This document shows positions 25,465 through 33,842 of a DNA stretch of 64,000 nucleotides, piece by piece. Numbering within the stretch: position 1 is the stretch's first letter; the number at the start of each line of letters is the position of its first letter. Source of the DNA: Streptomyces sp. TSRI0107 (GTDB lineage: Bacteria > Actinomycetota > Actinomycetes > Streptomycetales > Streptomycetaceae). The stretch is taken from contig NZ_LIVZ01000003.1 of assembly GCF_001905845.1 (NCBI RefSeq), forward strand, positions 310,001 to 374,000, read 5' to 3'. The notes under the pieces were generated by a model, which did not search any database, had not been told where the DNA came from, and was given only the letters and a program-made list of their open reading frames with translations. The translations under genes and the position numbers were made by a program.

Positions 25465-26741
25465 GAGGCGGTGCGGAAGGCCAGCGCCACGTTGTGGCCG
25501 CCGAACCCCATGCTGGTGCTGACGGCGGCCAGCGGCCCGGAGGGCAGCGGGACGGGCTCCGGGCCGACGACGTTCAGTTCGATCGCCGGGTCCAGGCGTT
25601 CCAGGGTGCAGTCGGGCGGCGCGGTCCGCTCGCGCAGGGCGAGCACCGTCATGACGGCCTCGATCGCTCCCGCGGCTCCCAGCGTGTGCCCGAGAGCGGC
25701 CTTGATCGCGCTGACCGGTACGTCGTCCAGCGCCGCCCCGAACACGCCGCGCAGCGCCTGCGCCTCGCCGAGGTCGCCGAGCGGCGTGGAGGTGGCGTGG
25801 GCGTTGATGTGCCGGACCTCGTCCGGGGGGAGCGCCGCGTCCTCGAGGGCCGCGGTGATCGCCGCGGCGCAGCCGGTTCCGCCGGGGGCGGGCTGGGCGA
25901 CGTGATGGCTGTCGTTGGTGATGCCGGCGCCGGTCAGGTAGCCGTACACGCGGGCCCCGCGGGCCGCCGCGTGGGCGACGCTCTCCAGGACGAGGATGCC
26001 GGCGCCCTCCCCCATGACGAAGCCGTCGCGGTCTGCGTCGAAGGGGCGGGAGGCCCTTTTGGGTTCGTCGTGCCGCCGGGAGAGCGCCTGCAGGCGGGCG
26101 AACCCGGCGAAGGCGACCGGCACCAGAGCGGACTCGGTGCCGCCGGCGACCACCAGGTCGGCGTGGCCGGCCCGGATCATGGCGAGGGCCTGGGCGAGGG
26201 CTTCGGCGCCCGCGGCGCAGGCGCTGACCGGAGCGTGCACCCCGGCCTTGGCACCGACCATCAGGCCCACCTCGGCGGCCGGGTGGTTGGGCAGCATCAT
26301 CGGGATCGTGCGCGGAGCGACCCGGTCGGGCCCGCCTTCCTCCAGGCGCCGGTTCTGTTCCACGATGGTGCCGAGGCCGCCGAGTCCCACGCCCACGGTC
26401 GCGGCGACGCGGGTGCCGGCCGCGGCGAGTTCGGGCCGCTTGGGGAGTCCCGCGTCCCGCAGCGCCTCCTGGGCGGCCACCAGGGCGAGCTGGGCCGAGC
26501 GGTCGCAGTGCGCGGCTTTCGCGGGTGACAGCACCGACCGGGGGTCGACCGCCGCGGTCGCGGCGAGGTGGACCCGCGCGGGCCCGTTCGGCGGGCCGAT
26601 CTCGATACGGTCGATGCCGCACTTCCCGGCGAGCAGGGCCGTCCAGGTCGACGGCACGTCACCGCCGAGGGCGGTGGTCGCGCCCAGGCCCGTGATGGCG
26701 GCGACCGCGTTCCCGGGGGCCGGATCGTGCGGGTGGCGCAT
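25461..26741 (-). CDS. Beta-ketoacyl-ACP synthase II (FabF-like ketosynthase)
   Basis: 426 aa. Complete catalytic triad: cysteine in APVSACAAGAEAL, histidine in NAHATSTPLGD and second histidine in KAALGHTLGAAGAIEAV. DGFVMGEGAGILVLE and STSMGFGGHN are standard FabF blocks. It condenses malonyl-ACP with an acyl chain. Starts 2 bp after the ACP stop and overlaps the acyltransferase start. No chain-length-factor, ketoreductase, dehydratase or phosphopantetheinyl transferase gene is adjacent, so the set must borrow other enzymes or act in a reduced pathway. Confidence 0.92.
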   Translation of the reverse strand: MRHPHDPAPGNAVAAITGLGATTALGGDVPSTWTALLAGKCGIDRIEIGPPNGPARVHLAATAAVDPRSVLSPAKAAHCDRSAQLALVAAQEALRDAGLPKRPELAAAGTRVAATVGVGLGGLGTIVEQNRRLEEGGPDRVAPRTIPMMLPNHPAAEVGLMVGAKAGVHAPVSACAAGAEALAQALAMIRAGHADLVVAGGTESALVPVAFAGFARLQALSRRHDEPKRASRPFDADRDGFVMGEGAGILVLESVAHAAARGARVYGYLTGAGITNDSHHVAQPAPGGTGCAAAITAALEDAALPPDEVRHINAHATSTPLGDLGEAQALRGVFGAALDDVPVSAIKAALGHTLGAAGAIEAVMTVLALRERTAPPDCTLERLDPAIELNVVGPEPVPLPSGPLAAVSTSMGFGGHNVALAFRTAS

Positions 26742-26743
26742 GC

Positions 26744-27019
26744 TCACGAGGGCTCCCCGGCGGGCGCGGGTACGACGGTGGCGAGATGGTCGACGATCTG
26801 ACGCACCGTCGTGAGCCGTTCGGCGTCCTCCACGGGGACCTCGATCTGCCAGTGGTCCTCGATGGCGGCGACCAGTTCCAGCCGGGCCAGGGAGTCGACG
26901 CCCAGGTCGTCCCGCAGCGAGCTGTCGAGCTCGACGTCCTCGACGGACAGGTCCTCGACCGTCGCCGCCAGCAGCTCCCGCACTACGTCGAACAGCTCGC
27001 GTTCCTCGGTGGTCGTCAC
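26744..27019 (-). CDS. Acyl carrier protein
   Basis: 91 aa from GTG 27019, with GAGGAGGA at a good distance; longer in-frame starts run through Arg/Pro-rich non-coding-like sequence. The phosphopantetheine attachment serine is in DDLGVDSLARLELVAAIED, and the N-terminal helix (ELFDVVRELLAATVEDL) is typical. It carries acyl intermediates for the adjacent ketosynthase and acyltransferase. First gene of the trio; about 260 bp of non-coding sequence separates it from the upstream oxidoreductase and presumably carries its promoter. Confidence 0.9.
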   Translation of the reverse strand: MTTTEERELFDVVRELLAATVEDLSVEDVELDSSLRDDLGVDSLARLELVAAIEDHWQIEVPVEDAERLTTVRQIVDHLATVVPAPAGEPS

Positions 27020-27283
27020 GGGGGTTCCTCCTCGTGTGGGTCGGCGGGCGGGGCCGGGGCAGTGGGCGTCGCCCGCTCCGGCGCTCTGCCGGTCGCATGC
27101 CGACAGCTTTTCCGAGCATCCGGAACGGCAAGCCGCACTTGAGGAGGGACGAGGGAGCATCCGGTGCAGCGAAGGGGCGCCTCACCGGCGGCGTCGGCCT
27201 CAGCACGCGTTCGGGCGCCCCGCCTGCCGGTCAGGGTGGTGTGCGGTTCGCGCGTAAAGGACGCCGGCGGTCGTGCGGCCGTG

Positions 27284-28708
27284 TCAGGCGGGCGGGACGC
27301 CGAGGTGGCGCAGGGCCGATGCCGCCGCGCCGGCGCCGCACATCCCGTGGGCTCCGGCGCCGGGCGGGGCGGCGGCCGAGCAGAGGAAGACGCCGGGGAC
27401 GCCGGTGGTATAGGGGTCGAGTGACAGGCAGGCGCCGAGGACGAGCCGGCGGACGGTCTGGGCGCCGGTGAGGATGTCGCCGCCGGCGAAGTTCGGGTTC
27501 GCGGCGGCGAGGTCGGCGGGGCGGGTGACGTGCTGCCCGACGACGCGTTCGCGGACGCCGGGGGCGAACCGCTCGATCTGCCGCAGGATCGCCTCGGTGG
27601 CGTCGCCGTCGTAGCCGTTCGGGACGTGGGCGTACGCCCACACGGGGTGCACGTCGCCGACCGAGCGGGACGGGTCGGCGAGGTACTGCTGGCCGACGAG
27701 GACGAAGGGCCGTTCGGGCATCCGGCCGGCCGTCACGTCCCGCTCCGCCCGTGCCACCTCGGCGAGCGGGCCGCCCAGATGCACGGTGCCGGCCCGTCGG
27801 GCGTGCTCGTTCGTCCAGGGCACGCCGCCCTCCACCGCGAGGTCCAGCTTGAACGCGCCGGGGCCGCGACGGAAGCGCCGGTAGGCGGCGCGCACGCGGG
27901 GCGGGAGCCGGTCGCCGTAGACGCGGGCGACCTGGCCGGGGTCGAGGTCGAGGAGGGTCACGTCGGCGGGCGGGAGCCGGGTGTGGTCGGTGACGTGTAC
28001 GCCGGTGTGGATCGTCCCGCCGTACCGGCGGAGCACGGCCGTCAGGGCGTGGGCGATGGAGCGGGAGCCGCCCTCCGCGACCGCCCAGCCTGCCGCGTGG
28101 CCGGAGGCGAGGAGGCCGAGGCCCACGGCCGAGGTGAACGGGTGGGAGAGCGGCCGGAACGCGTGCGCCGCGACGCCCGCCCACAGGGCCCGGGCGCGAG
28201 GGGTGCGGAACAGGCGGGCCAGGGCGGTGGCGGGCAGGGCGGTGGGCAGGCCGAAGCGGGCCAGCAGCAGCGGGTGGTCCGGGACGCGCAGCAGCGGTCC
28301 CATCACGTCCTCGGCGAGGGCGTCCCACCGGCGGGCCGACGGTCCGACGAGGGCCCGGTAGCGGTCGCCGTCGGCGCCGAGGCCGCGGGCGGTGTCCTCG
28401 ACGGAGCGCAGCAGCACCCCGGCCGTGCCGTCGTCCAGCGGGTGGACGCAGTCGACGTCGGGCCACCGCCAGCGCAGGCCGTGGTGTTCCAGGCCGAGGG
28501 AGCGGAACGCCGGGGAGGTGACCCCCATGGGGTGGATGGCCGAGCAGTGGTCGTGCAGCAGTCCGGGCAGGATCGCCTCGTGGCCGCGGGTGCCGCCGCC
28601 GACCTCGTCGGCCGCCTCCAGGACGGTGACCTCCAGGCCCGCCTTCGCCAGAAGGGCGGCTGCGGTGAGACCGTTCGGGCCGCCGCCCACGACGACCGCG
28701 GACGTCAT
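27284..28708 (-). CDS. Phytoene-desaturase-like FAD-dependent oxidoreductase (COG1233 type)
   Basis: 474 aa. N-terminal dinucleotide-binding motif SAVVVGGGPNGLTAAALLAKAGLEV with VLEAADEVGGGTRGHEAI, and C-terminal VPGVFLCSAAAPPGAGAHGMCGAGAAA, the closing FAD block of carotenoid-desaturase-like enzymes. GPGAFKLDLAVEGGVPW and DPSRSVGDVHPVWAYAHVPNG mark the uncharacterised subgroup common in actinobacteria. Substrate unknown; lipid or isoprenoid oxidation is plausible. Same strand as the ACP operon but 264 bp apart, so co-transcription is uncertain. The ATG at 28708 (MTSAVVV) is chosen; an upstream ATG adds 15 non-conserved residues. Confidence 0.85.
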   Translation of the reverse strand: MTSAVVVGGGPNGLTAAALLAKAGLEVTVLEAADEVGGGTRGHEAILPGLLHDHCSAIHPMGVTSPAFRSLGLEHHGLRWRWPDVDCVHPLDDGTAGVLLRSVEDTARGLGADGDRYRALVGPSARRWDALAEDVMGPLLRVPDHPLLLARFGLPTALPATALARLFRTPRARALWAGVAAHAFRPLSHPFTSAVGLGLLASGHAAGWAVAEGGSRSIAHALTAVLRRYGGTIHTGVHVTDHTRLPPADVTLLDLDPGQVARVYGDRLPPRVRAAYRRFRRGPGAFKLDLAVEGGVPWTNEHARRAGTVHLGGPLAEVARAERDVTAGRMPERPFVLVGQQYLADPSRSVGDVHPVWAYAHVPNGYDGDATEAILRQIERFAPGVRERVVGQHVTRPADLAAANPNFAGGDILTGAQTVRRLVLGACLSLDPYTTGVPGVFLCSAAAPPGAGAHGMCGAGAAASALRHLGVPPA

Positions 28709-28899
28709 GACGCCGGGTCCGGCTCGCTCAGTGGAATCACCCTTCCGCCGCACGGCACAGGCCTGTGAGCAACGTTTCCCTCAGGCTAGGACCGTCGACC
28801 GCACCCGGCCAAGCAGGCTTGCACCCAGGGGGTGTCTCGCCGAGCATCCCGGGCTCGCTCGATCCGCCGGACGCCGGCCCGGCCGGGGTGTCCTGACGT

Positions 28900-28930
28900 T
28901 TGACCTCAAGTGGACTTGAGTTTCTACGGT
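28900..28930 (+). promoter_or_regulatory. MerR/SoxR-type promoter with 19-bp spacer
   Basis: TTGACC (28900-28905) and TACGGT (28925-28930) are separated by exactly 19 bp, and the dyad CTCAAGT-GG-ACTTGAG (28905-28920) lies between them. This is the architecture of MerR-family promoters; the arms match the E. coli SoxR box (CCTCAAGT...ACTTGAGG). It drives the MarR-like gene at 28968. No MerR gene is present in the window. Confidence 0.7.
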
Positions 28931-28967
28931 GACGGGGCAGTCGCCACCCGGAACGAAAGGCCCCGCC

Positions 28968-29429
28968 ATGTCGGCCACACAGCTCTCCGACGCCGAACTC
29001 GCCGCGCAGCCCGCCGCGTACTGGACCGGGCTCGCCTACGAATCGCTCATCGCGTTCACCCGGGCGCGGCAGGCGGAGCTCGGCTACACGCAGCCGCAGT
29101 TCTGGCTGCTGCGGAACCTGTCACGCGAGGACCTGTCCCCCGACGGCCGGGGCATGACCGTGCCGGAGCTTCGGCAGGCCATGGCGTCCTATCTGAGGCC
29201 GGAGGACGATCTCGCGGCCGAGGCGGAGGTGCTGCTGGAACGGGGCTGGCTGTCCCGTGACGCGGACGGGCGGTGGTGGCTGACCAAGGCGGGGGAAGCG
29301 GCCCGGGTCGATCTGAAGCAGCACGCCCCGGCCATCCGGGCGCGCATCCACGAGGGCGTCGACGACGCCGACTACGTCACCGCGCTGAAGGTCCTCCAGC
29401 GGATGATCCACAACACGAGCCAGGCCTGA
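28968..29429 (+). CDS. MarR-like winged-helix regulator
   Basis: 153 aa. N-terminal helix (YWTGLAYESLIAFTRARQAELG), recognition region TQPQFWLLRNLSRED, GMTVPELRQAMASYLRPEDDLAAEAEVLLERGWLSRDADGRWWLTKAGEAARV as wing, and a C-terminal dimerisation helix. The fold fits MarR though the HTH is unusual. AAAGG lies before the ATG. Its promoter has MerR/SoxR-type geometry, so it may be induced by a redox or drug-responsive MerR protein encoded elsewhere. Confidence 0.75.
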   Translation: MSATQLSDAELAAQPAAYWTGLAYESLIAFTRARQAELGYTQPQFWLLRNLSREDLSPDGRGMTVPELRQAMASYLRPEDDLAAEAEVLLERGWLSRDADGRWWLTKAGEAARVDLKQHAPAIRARIHEGVDDADYVTALKVLQRMIHNTSQA

Positions 29430-29521
29430 CGCCCCGACCGCCCGCACTCGGACCCGCCTCCACCACCACGGATTCGAACGTGTTCAATTGGCGCGTCGAC
29501 ATGTGTGGGGAGGGGCCGGGG

Positions 29522-30028
29522 ATGGGCGGATTCAGGCCACGCGGGTGGGGTCGCGCGCTGGGCGGCGTCACGATCGCGCTGACCGTGACGGCCGGGTGCG
29601 GGCCGTACCAGTACTACGGGGGTACGGGGGTGCACGACGCCACGGAGGCGGAGGTCGCGGGGAGCTGGGTGAACGTCGAGGACACCCGGGTCACCCTCCA
29701 CCGGGACGGCACGGCCGTCGTCCGGCGGCTCGACGGCCACGACTTCGACTTCGACGACGGCTGGCGCCTGTCGGGGACCGGCACCTGGGAACTGACCGAC
29801 GACAGCGAGGGCCAGGAGGTGCACCTCGCCCTGACGACCCGGTCCGGCGTCGAGACACGCGCCGACGCCGAGAAGGCCGACGACGGCTCCGTCCGGCTCG
29901 ACCCGCCCGAGACGTACGCGTGGGACCTGTACGTGGACCGCGATCGGCACGAGAAGGTACGGCTGTTCTTCTTCTACGGCGACCCCGACGCCGGCAACTC
30001 CTACGTGCTGTCGCGCCCGCGCGGGTGA
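29522..30028 (+). CDS. Putative lipoprotein
   Basis: 168 aa from ATG 29522, with GGGAGGGG 6 bp upstream. Basic N-terminus, a short hydrophobic stretch (VTIALTVTAGC) and a cysteine that would be the lipid-modified residue; threonine at -3 is an atypical lipobox residue. The mature part is beta-rich (AGSWVNVEDTRVTLHRDGTAVVRRLDG, LSGTGTWELTDD, VRLFFFYGDPDAGNSYVL) and resembles small lipocalin-like secreted Streptomyces proteins. Function unknown. Confidence 0.7.
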   Translation: MGGFRPRGWGRALGGVTIALTVTAGCGPYQYYGGTGVHDATEAEVAGSWVNVEDTRVTLHRDGTAVVRRLDGHDFDFDDGWRLSGTGTWELTDDSEGQEVHLALTTRSGVETRADAEKADDGSVRLDPPETYAWDLYVDRDRHEKVRLFFFYGDPDAGNSYVLSRPRG

Positions 30029-30280
30029 GATGACGACGGCTCTGGGTACCGGTGCGCTCGCGTATTCAACTGCCATGGGCGTCCCGCCCGGTGACCAGAC
30101 GCCTTGCGGCGCCTCGAAACGTACGGCCCACTGCTCCGCTCGACGTTCTCATGGCGAACGCCGGGCCACTTCACCCTCGGCGCCGACGGGGGACTACGCA
30201 GATGCCGCCCTGCGCCGCACGGCCTGACGGGCGGGCGCAGGCGAGTACGCGCGATACCAGGCGTACGCACATATAGGGCT

Positions 30281-30337
30281 CTTGCAATAGCCCGCGCATG
30301 CAAGTATTGTCTTCGCATGTAAGGCGCGCTTGCATCC
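30281..30337. promoter_or_regulatory. Cluster of TGCAAG-type elements upstream of the aldo/keto reductase
   Basis: CTTGCA (30281-30286), GCATGCAAG (30296-30304), GCATGTAAG (30315-30323, 19 bp from the last) and CTTGCATCC (30329-30337) lie 65-125 bp before the reductase start. The outer pairs are inverted, the inner pair direct. The arrangement suits a MarR/HxlR-type dimer; the MarR gene at 31931 is a candidate. The rest of the 374-bp intergenic stretch 30029-30402 shows no gene I can support. Confidence 0.45.
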
Positions 30338-30402
30338 AGGGATGCGGCGCTCACGCGGGGCTGCTCCGGCCCCTCCCCCCACATCTCGCAAAGGCACTTC
30401 TC

Positions 30403-31413
30403 ATGTCGCTCAAGAGCATCCTTCCCGGCCGCCTCGGCTTCGGCACCGCCCCGCTCGGCAACATGTTCCGCGCGATCCCCGACGACGAGGCCCGCGCCAC
30501 CGTCGAGGCCGCCTGGGACCACGGCATCCGCTTCTACGACACCGCTCCCTTCTACGGCGCCGGTCTTGCCGAGGAGCGGCTGGGCGACGTCCTGGCGGCC
30601 AAGCCGCGCGACACGTACGTCCTGTCCACCAAGGTCGGACGCGTCATCCTCGACGAGCACGAGACCGACGTACCCGACTTCGGCGAGAAGGGCGGCCTGT
30701 TCGAGCACGGCAACCCGAACAAGATCCTCCACGAGTGGACCGCCGAGGCCACCGAGCGTGCCATCGAGGGCAGCCTCAAGCGCCTGGGCACCGACCGGCT
30801 CGACATCGTCTGGGTCCACGACATCGCCCAGGACTTCCACGGCGACGCGTGGATCGGCAAGTTCGAGGAGGCCCGCACCGGCGCCTTCCGCGTGCTGTCG
30901 CGGCTGCGCGACGAGGGCGTGATCAAGGCCTGGGGCCTGGGCGTCAACAAGACCGAGCCCATCGAGCTGACCCTCGCCCTCGACGAGCCGCAGCCCGACG
31001 GCTTCCTCCTCGCGGGCCGCTACACCCTCCTCGACCACGACCACGCCCTCCAGCGCCTGCTCCCCATGGCACAGGAGCAGGGCGTCGACATGGTCGTCGG
31101 CGGCCCGTACAGCTCCGGGATCCTCGCCGGCGGCACCCACTTCGAGTACCAGCGGGCCCCCGCCGAGATCATCGAGCGAGTCGGCAAGCTGAAGGCGCTG
31201 GCCGCCGAGCACGGCGTCAGCATCAAGGCCGCCGCCCTGCAGTTCTCCCTCGCCCACCCGGCGTCCGCCGCCGTCATCCCCGGCACCACCCGCCCCAGCC
31301 GCATCGCCGAGGACACCGCGGCCCTGAACGAGACGATCCCCGCCGCGTTCTGGACCGACCTGCGCGCCGCCGGCCTGGTCAGCCCGGCCGCCCCGCTCCC
31401 GAACAACGCCTGA
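30403..31413 (+). CDS. Aldo/keto reductase
   Basis: 336 aa, TIM barrel of the D-threo-aldose 1-dehydrogenase-like subgroup. Catalytic residues by motif: Asp and Tyr in RFYDTAPFYGAGLAEERLG, Lys in VLSTKVGR, His in IVWVHDI. NADP-binding C-terminal part: AAVIPGTTRPSRIAEDTAAL. Reduces aldehydes or ketones in the cytosol; substrate unknown. Forms a likely operon with the SRPBCC gene 26 bp downstream and the MarR gene after it. The promoter region carries several TGCAAG elements. Confidence 0.9.
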   Translation: MSLKSILPGRLGFGTAPLGNMFRAIPDDEARATVEAAWDHGIRFYDTAPFYGAGLAEERLGDVLAAKPRDTYVLSTKVGRVILDEHETDVPDFGEKGGLFEHGNPNKILHEWTAEATERAIEGSLKRLGTDRLDIVWVHDIAQDFHGDAWIGKFEEARTGAFRVLSRLRDEGVIKAWGLGVNKTEPIELTLALDEPQPDGFLLAGRYTLLDHDHALQRLLPMAQEQGVDMVVGGPYSSGILAGGTHFEYQRAPAEIIERVGKLKALAAEHGVSIKAAALQFSLAHPASAAVIPGTTRPSRIAEDTAALNETIPAAFWTDLRAAGLVSPAAPLPNNA

Positions 31414-31439
31414 CCCCACACAGCAACAGGAGCACCACC

Positions 31440-31859
31440 ATGGCTTCCACGTCCGTCTCCCGCGTCGTCCCCGCATCCCCCCAGGAGGTCTGGAACCTCA
31501 TCGGCGGCTTCGACGCACTCCCGGACTGGCTCCCGTACATCCCCGAGAGCACCGCACTCGACGGCGGCCGCGTCCGCCGCCTGACCAACCCCGAGGGCAA
31601 CGTCATCATCGAGCGCCTGGTCGGCTTCAACGAGGCGGAGCGCCACTACAGCTACGCCATCCTCGAAGCGCCGTTCCCCGTCGACGGCTACGTCTCCACC
31701 CTCCGCGTCCACACGGTCCCCGGCCGCGACGACGTCGCCGAGGTGCAGTGGTCCGGACGCTTCAACCCCAAGGGCGCCACCGAGCAGGAAGTCGTCGACC
31801 TCTTCACCGGCATCTACGCCGACGGCCTCGACGCCCTCCACCGGACGCTCGCAACCTGA
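31440..31859 (+). CDS. SRPBCC family protein
   Basis: 139 aa, a complete small START-like domain: MASTSVSRVVPASPQEVWNLIGGFDALPDWLPYI, a central beta sheet (RVRRLTNPEGNVIIERLVGFNEAERHYSYAIL) and a C-terminal helix (VVDLFTGIYADGLDALHRTL). This subgroup is the polyketide cyclase 2 / MxaD type. AGGAG precedes the ATG. Lies between an aldo/keto reductase and a MarR regulator, so it may bind or process a hydrophobic compound in the same response. Confidence 0.85.
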   Translation: MASTSVSRVVPASPQEVWNLIGGFDALPDWLPYIPESTALDGGRVRRLTNPEGNVIIERLVGFNEAERHYSYAILEAPFPVDGYVSTLRVHTVPGRDDVAEVQWSGRFNPKGATEQEVVDLFTGIYADGLDALHRTLAT

Positions 31860-31876
31860 GCACCCGCCACACCCTC

Positions 31877-31893
31877 ATAGGGTTCGGACCTAT
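31877..31893. promoter_or_regulatory. Short dyad ATAGG-N7-CCTAT before marR
   Basis: Arms ATAGG (31877-31881) and CCTAT (31889-31893) lie 38 bp before the MarR start codon. Possible autoregulatory operator; weak because the arms are only 5 bp. Confidence 0.35.
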
Positions 31894-31930
31894 CCTTGGC
31901 CAGCCGCATCCGGAAGGAGGCACGGACCCC

Positions 31931-32389
31931 ATGACCGCGACGGACCCCGCGCTCACCGCCCTCGCCAACGGCTGGGGCGCCCTGTCCCTGCTGCACGGCA
32001 GGATCGAGACGCACATCGAGCGCGCCCTGCAGTTCCGGCACGACCTCAGCGTGCGGGAGTACTCACTGCTCGACGTACTCAGCCGCCAGCACGACGGCGA
32101 AGGCGGTCACCTGCAGATGAGGCAGGTCGCCGATGCGGTCGTACTCAGCCAGAGCGCGACCACCCGCCTGGTCAGCCGCCTGGAGGAGCGCGGCCTGCTG
32201 TCCCGGTATCTGTGCCCGACCGATCGGCGCGGCATCTACACCGACGTCACCGAGAGCGGCCTGAGGCTCCTGGAGGAGGCCCGGCCGACGAACGACGCCG
32301 CCCTTCGGGAGGCGCTCGACGGCGCGGCCACGAACCCGGAGCTGGCGTCGCTCGTCGCGGCCGTGGAAGCGGTGCGGGCCCCGCGCTGA
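31931..32389 (+). CDS. MarR family transcriptional regulator
   Basis: 152 aa. Winged helix with LSVREYSLLDVLSR, MRQVADAVVLSQSATTRLVSRLEERGLLSR and the wing LCPTDRRGIYTDVTESGLRLLEEA, all canonical for MarR. GGAAGGAGG provides a strong ribosome site. Last gene of the aldo/keto reductase-SRPBCC-marR group; likely regulator of that group and of itself. Confidence 0.9.
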   Translation: MTATDPALTALANGWGALSLLHGRIETHIERALQFRHDLSVREYSLLDVLSRQHDGEGGHLQMRQVADAVVLSQSATTRLVSRLEERGLLSRYLCPTDRRGIYTDVTESGLRLLEEARPTNDAALREALDGAATNPELASLVAAVEAVRAPR

Positions 32390-32506
32390 GCCACCGCCCT
32401 CCCTTCCGTCGGGGCGGGCGCGGAGGAGACGGCCGGGCGGCGCCTGGAGGAGGTGTCGCCGTAGGGCACGGCCCGTGAACCCTCCCGGTACCCGGCGCGC
32501 ACAGCG

Positions 32507-33715
32507 CTACCGCGACAGGTGGCGCAGCGCCACCGCCGCGTGCAGGGCGGCGCCGGCCGCCAGGGCCGGTTCGTCGAAGACCACTCGGTTGGAGTGACAG
32601 TCGGGCGCCTCCTCGGCGGAGGTGCCCGGCCGGCGTGCGCCGAGGAAGGCCATCACGCCGGGGACGCGGCGCAGGACGTACGAGAAGTCCTCCGCGCCCA
32701 TGAACGGCTCCGGCAGCTCCTCGACCAGGTCGGCGCCGAGCAGCGCCGCGGCGGTGTCGCGGACGGTCCCGGCGACCTCCGGGTCGTTGACGACGGGCGG
32801 ATAGCCCTCGATCAGATCCACGTCGACGTCCGCCCCGTGCGCGGCGGCCACATGCCGGGCGACACGCTCGACGCCCTCGCGCACACGGCGCCGGGTCTGC
32901 GGGGTCAGGGTGCGGAAGGTGCCGTGCAGTTCGGCGGTCTCCGGGATGATGTTCGTGGTCGTCCCCGCGTGGATCGAGGCGATGGTGATCACGGCGGGGT
33001 CGAAGACGTGCACGCTGCGGGTCGCCAGCGTCTGCAGCGCCTGGACGATCTCGCAGGCCACCGGGATCGGGTCGAGGGCCGTGTGCGGCGCCGAGGCGTG
33101 GCCGGAACGGCCGCGGACGGTCAGGTGGATCTGGTCGGAGGCGGCGAAGGTCGGGCCGGGGCGCAGCCGGACGGTGCCGCTCTCGAACCGCGTGGTGACG
33201 TGCAGGGCGAACGCCGCGACGATCCCGGCGCCGTCCGGGGTCTCCAGCAGCCCCTCCTCGATCATGTACCGGGCGCCTCCGTCGGTCTCCTCCGCCGGCT
33301 GGAACATGAACAGCACCCGCCCCGCCAGCTCCGCCCGCCGCGCGGCGAGCAGCCGGGCGGCGCCGACCAGCATCGCCGTGTGCAGATCGTGGCCGCAGGC
33401 GTGCATGGCGCCGGGCACCTCGGAGGCGAACTCCAGGCCGGTCTCCTCCTGTTGGGGCAGGGCGTCCATGTCGCCGCGGAGCAGGACGGTGGGCCCGGGG
33501 CGGGCGCCCTCCAGTACGGCGGTGACCGAGGTCAGCCGGTCGCCCGTGGTCACCGTCAGCCCCAGACCGCCGAGGGCGTCGAGCACCGTGCGCTGCGTCC
33601 GGGGCAGCTTGAGGCCCACTTCGGGGGCGCGGTGCAGACGGCGGCGCACGGCGACGATCCCGGGCAGCAGCACGCGGGCGTCGTCGAGCAGGCGGACGGG
33701 AGCGGCGTCGGTCAT
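32507..33715 (-). CDS. M20D-type amidohydrolase (N-acyl amino acid deacylase)
   Basis: 402 aa. Motifs of the HipO/aminoacylase group: RRRLHRAPEVGLKLP, LRGDMDALPQQEETG, GAMHACGHDLHTAMLVGAA (metal ligands), MFQPAEETDGGA and EPFMGAEDFSYVLRRVPG. It hydrolyses N-acyl amino acids, indole-3-acetyl conjugates or similar amides; substrate unknown. ATG 33715 has GAGGAGG upstream. Not linked by operon structure to its neighbours, and distinct from the DapE-type M20 at 12616. Confidence 0.9.
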   Translation of the reverse strand: MTDAAPVRLLDDARVLLPGIVAVRRRLHRAPEVGLKLPRTQRTVLDALGGLGLTVTTGDRLTSVTAVLEGARPGPTVLLRGDMDALPQQEETGLEFASEVPGAMHACGHDLHTAMLVGAARLLAARRAELAGRVLFMFQPAEETDGGARYMIEEGLLETPDGAGIVAAFALHVTTRFESGTVRLRPGPTFAASDQIHLTVRGRSGHASAPHTALDPIPVACEIVQALQTLATRSVHVFDPAVITIASIHAGTTTNIIPETAELHGTFRTLTPQTRRRVREGVERVARHVAAAHGADVDVDLIEGYPPVVNDPEVAGTVRDTAAALLGADLVEELPEPFMGAEDFSYVLRRVPGVMAFLGARRPGTSAEEAPDCHSNRVVFDEPALAAGAALHAAVALRHLSR

Positions 33716-33842
33716 GCTGCCTCCTCTGGTGCGGCGAGCGCTCGGTCGGCCCGGAATGCCTGCCCACCCGGTCGGTCCTTCACGCGGCACTCCTCTAGCA
33801 TGGCCCGGAGGCCGCCGCCGGCGGCCGAACGGGGAGGGCGTG

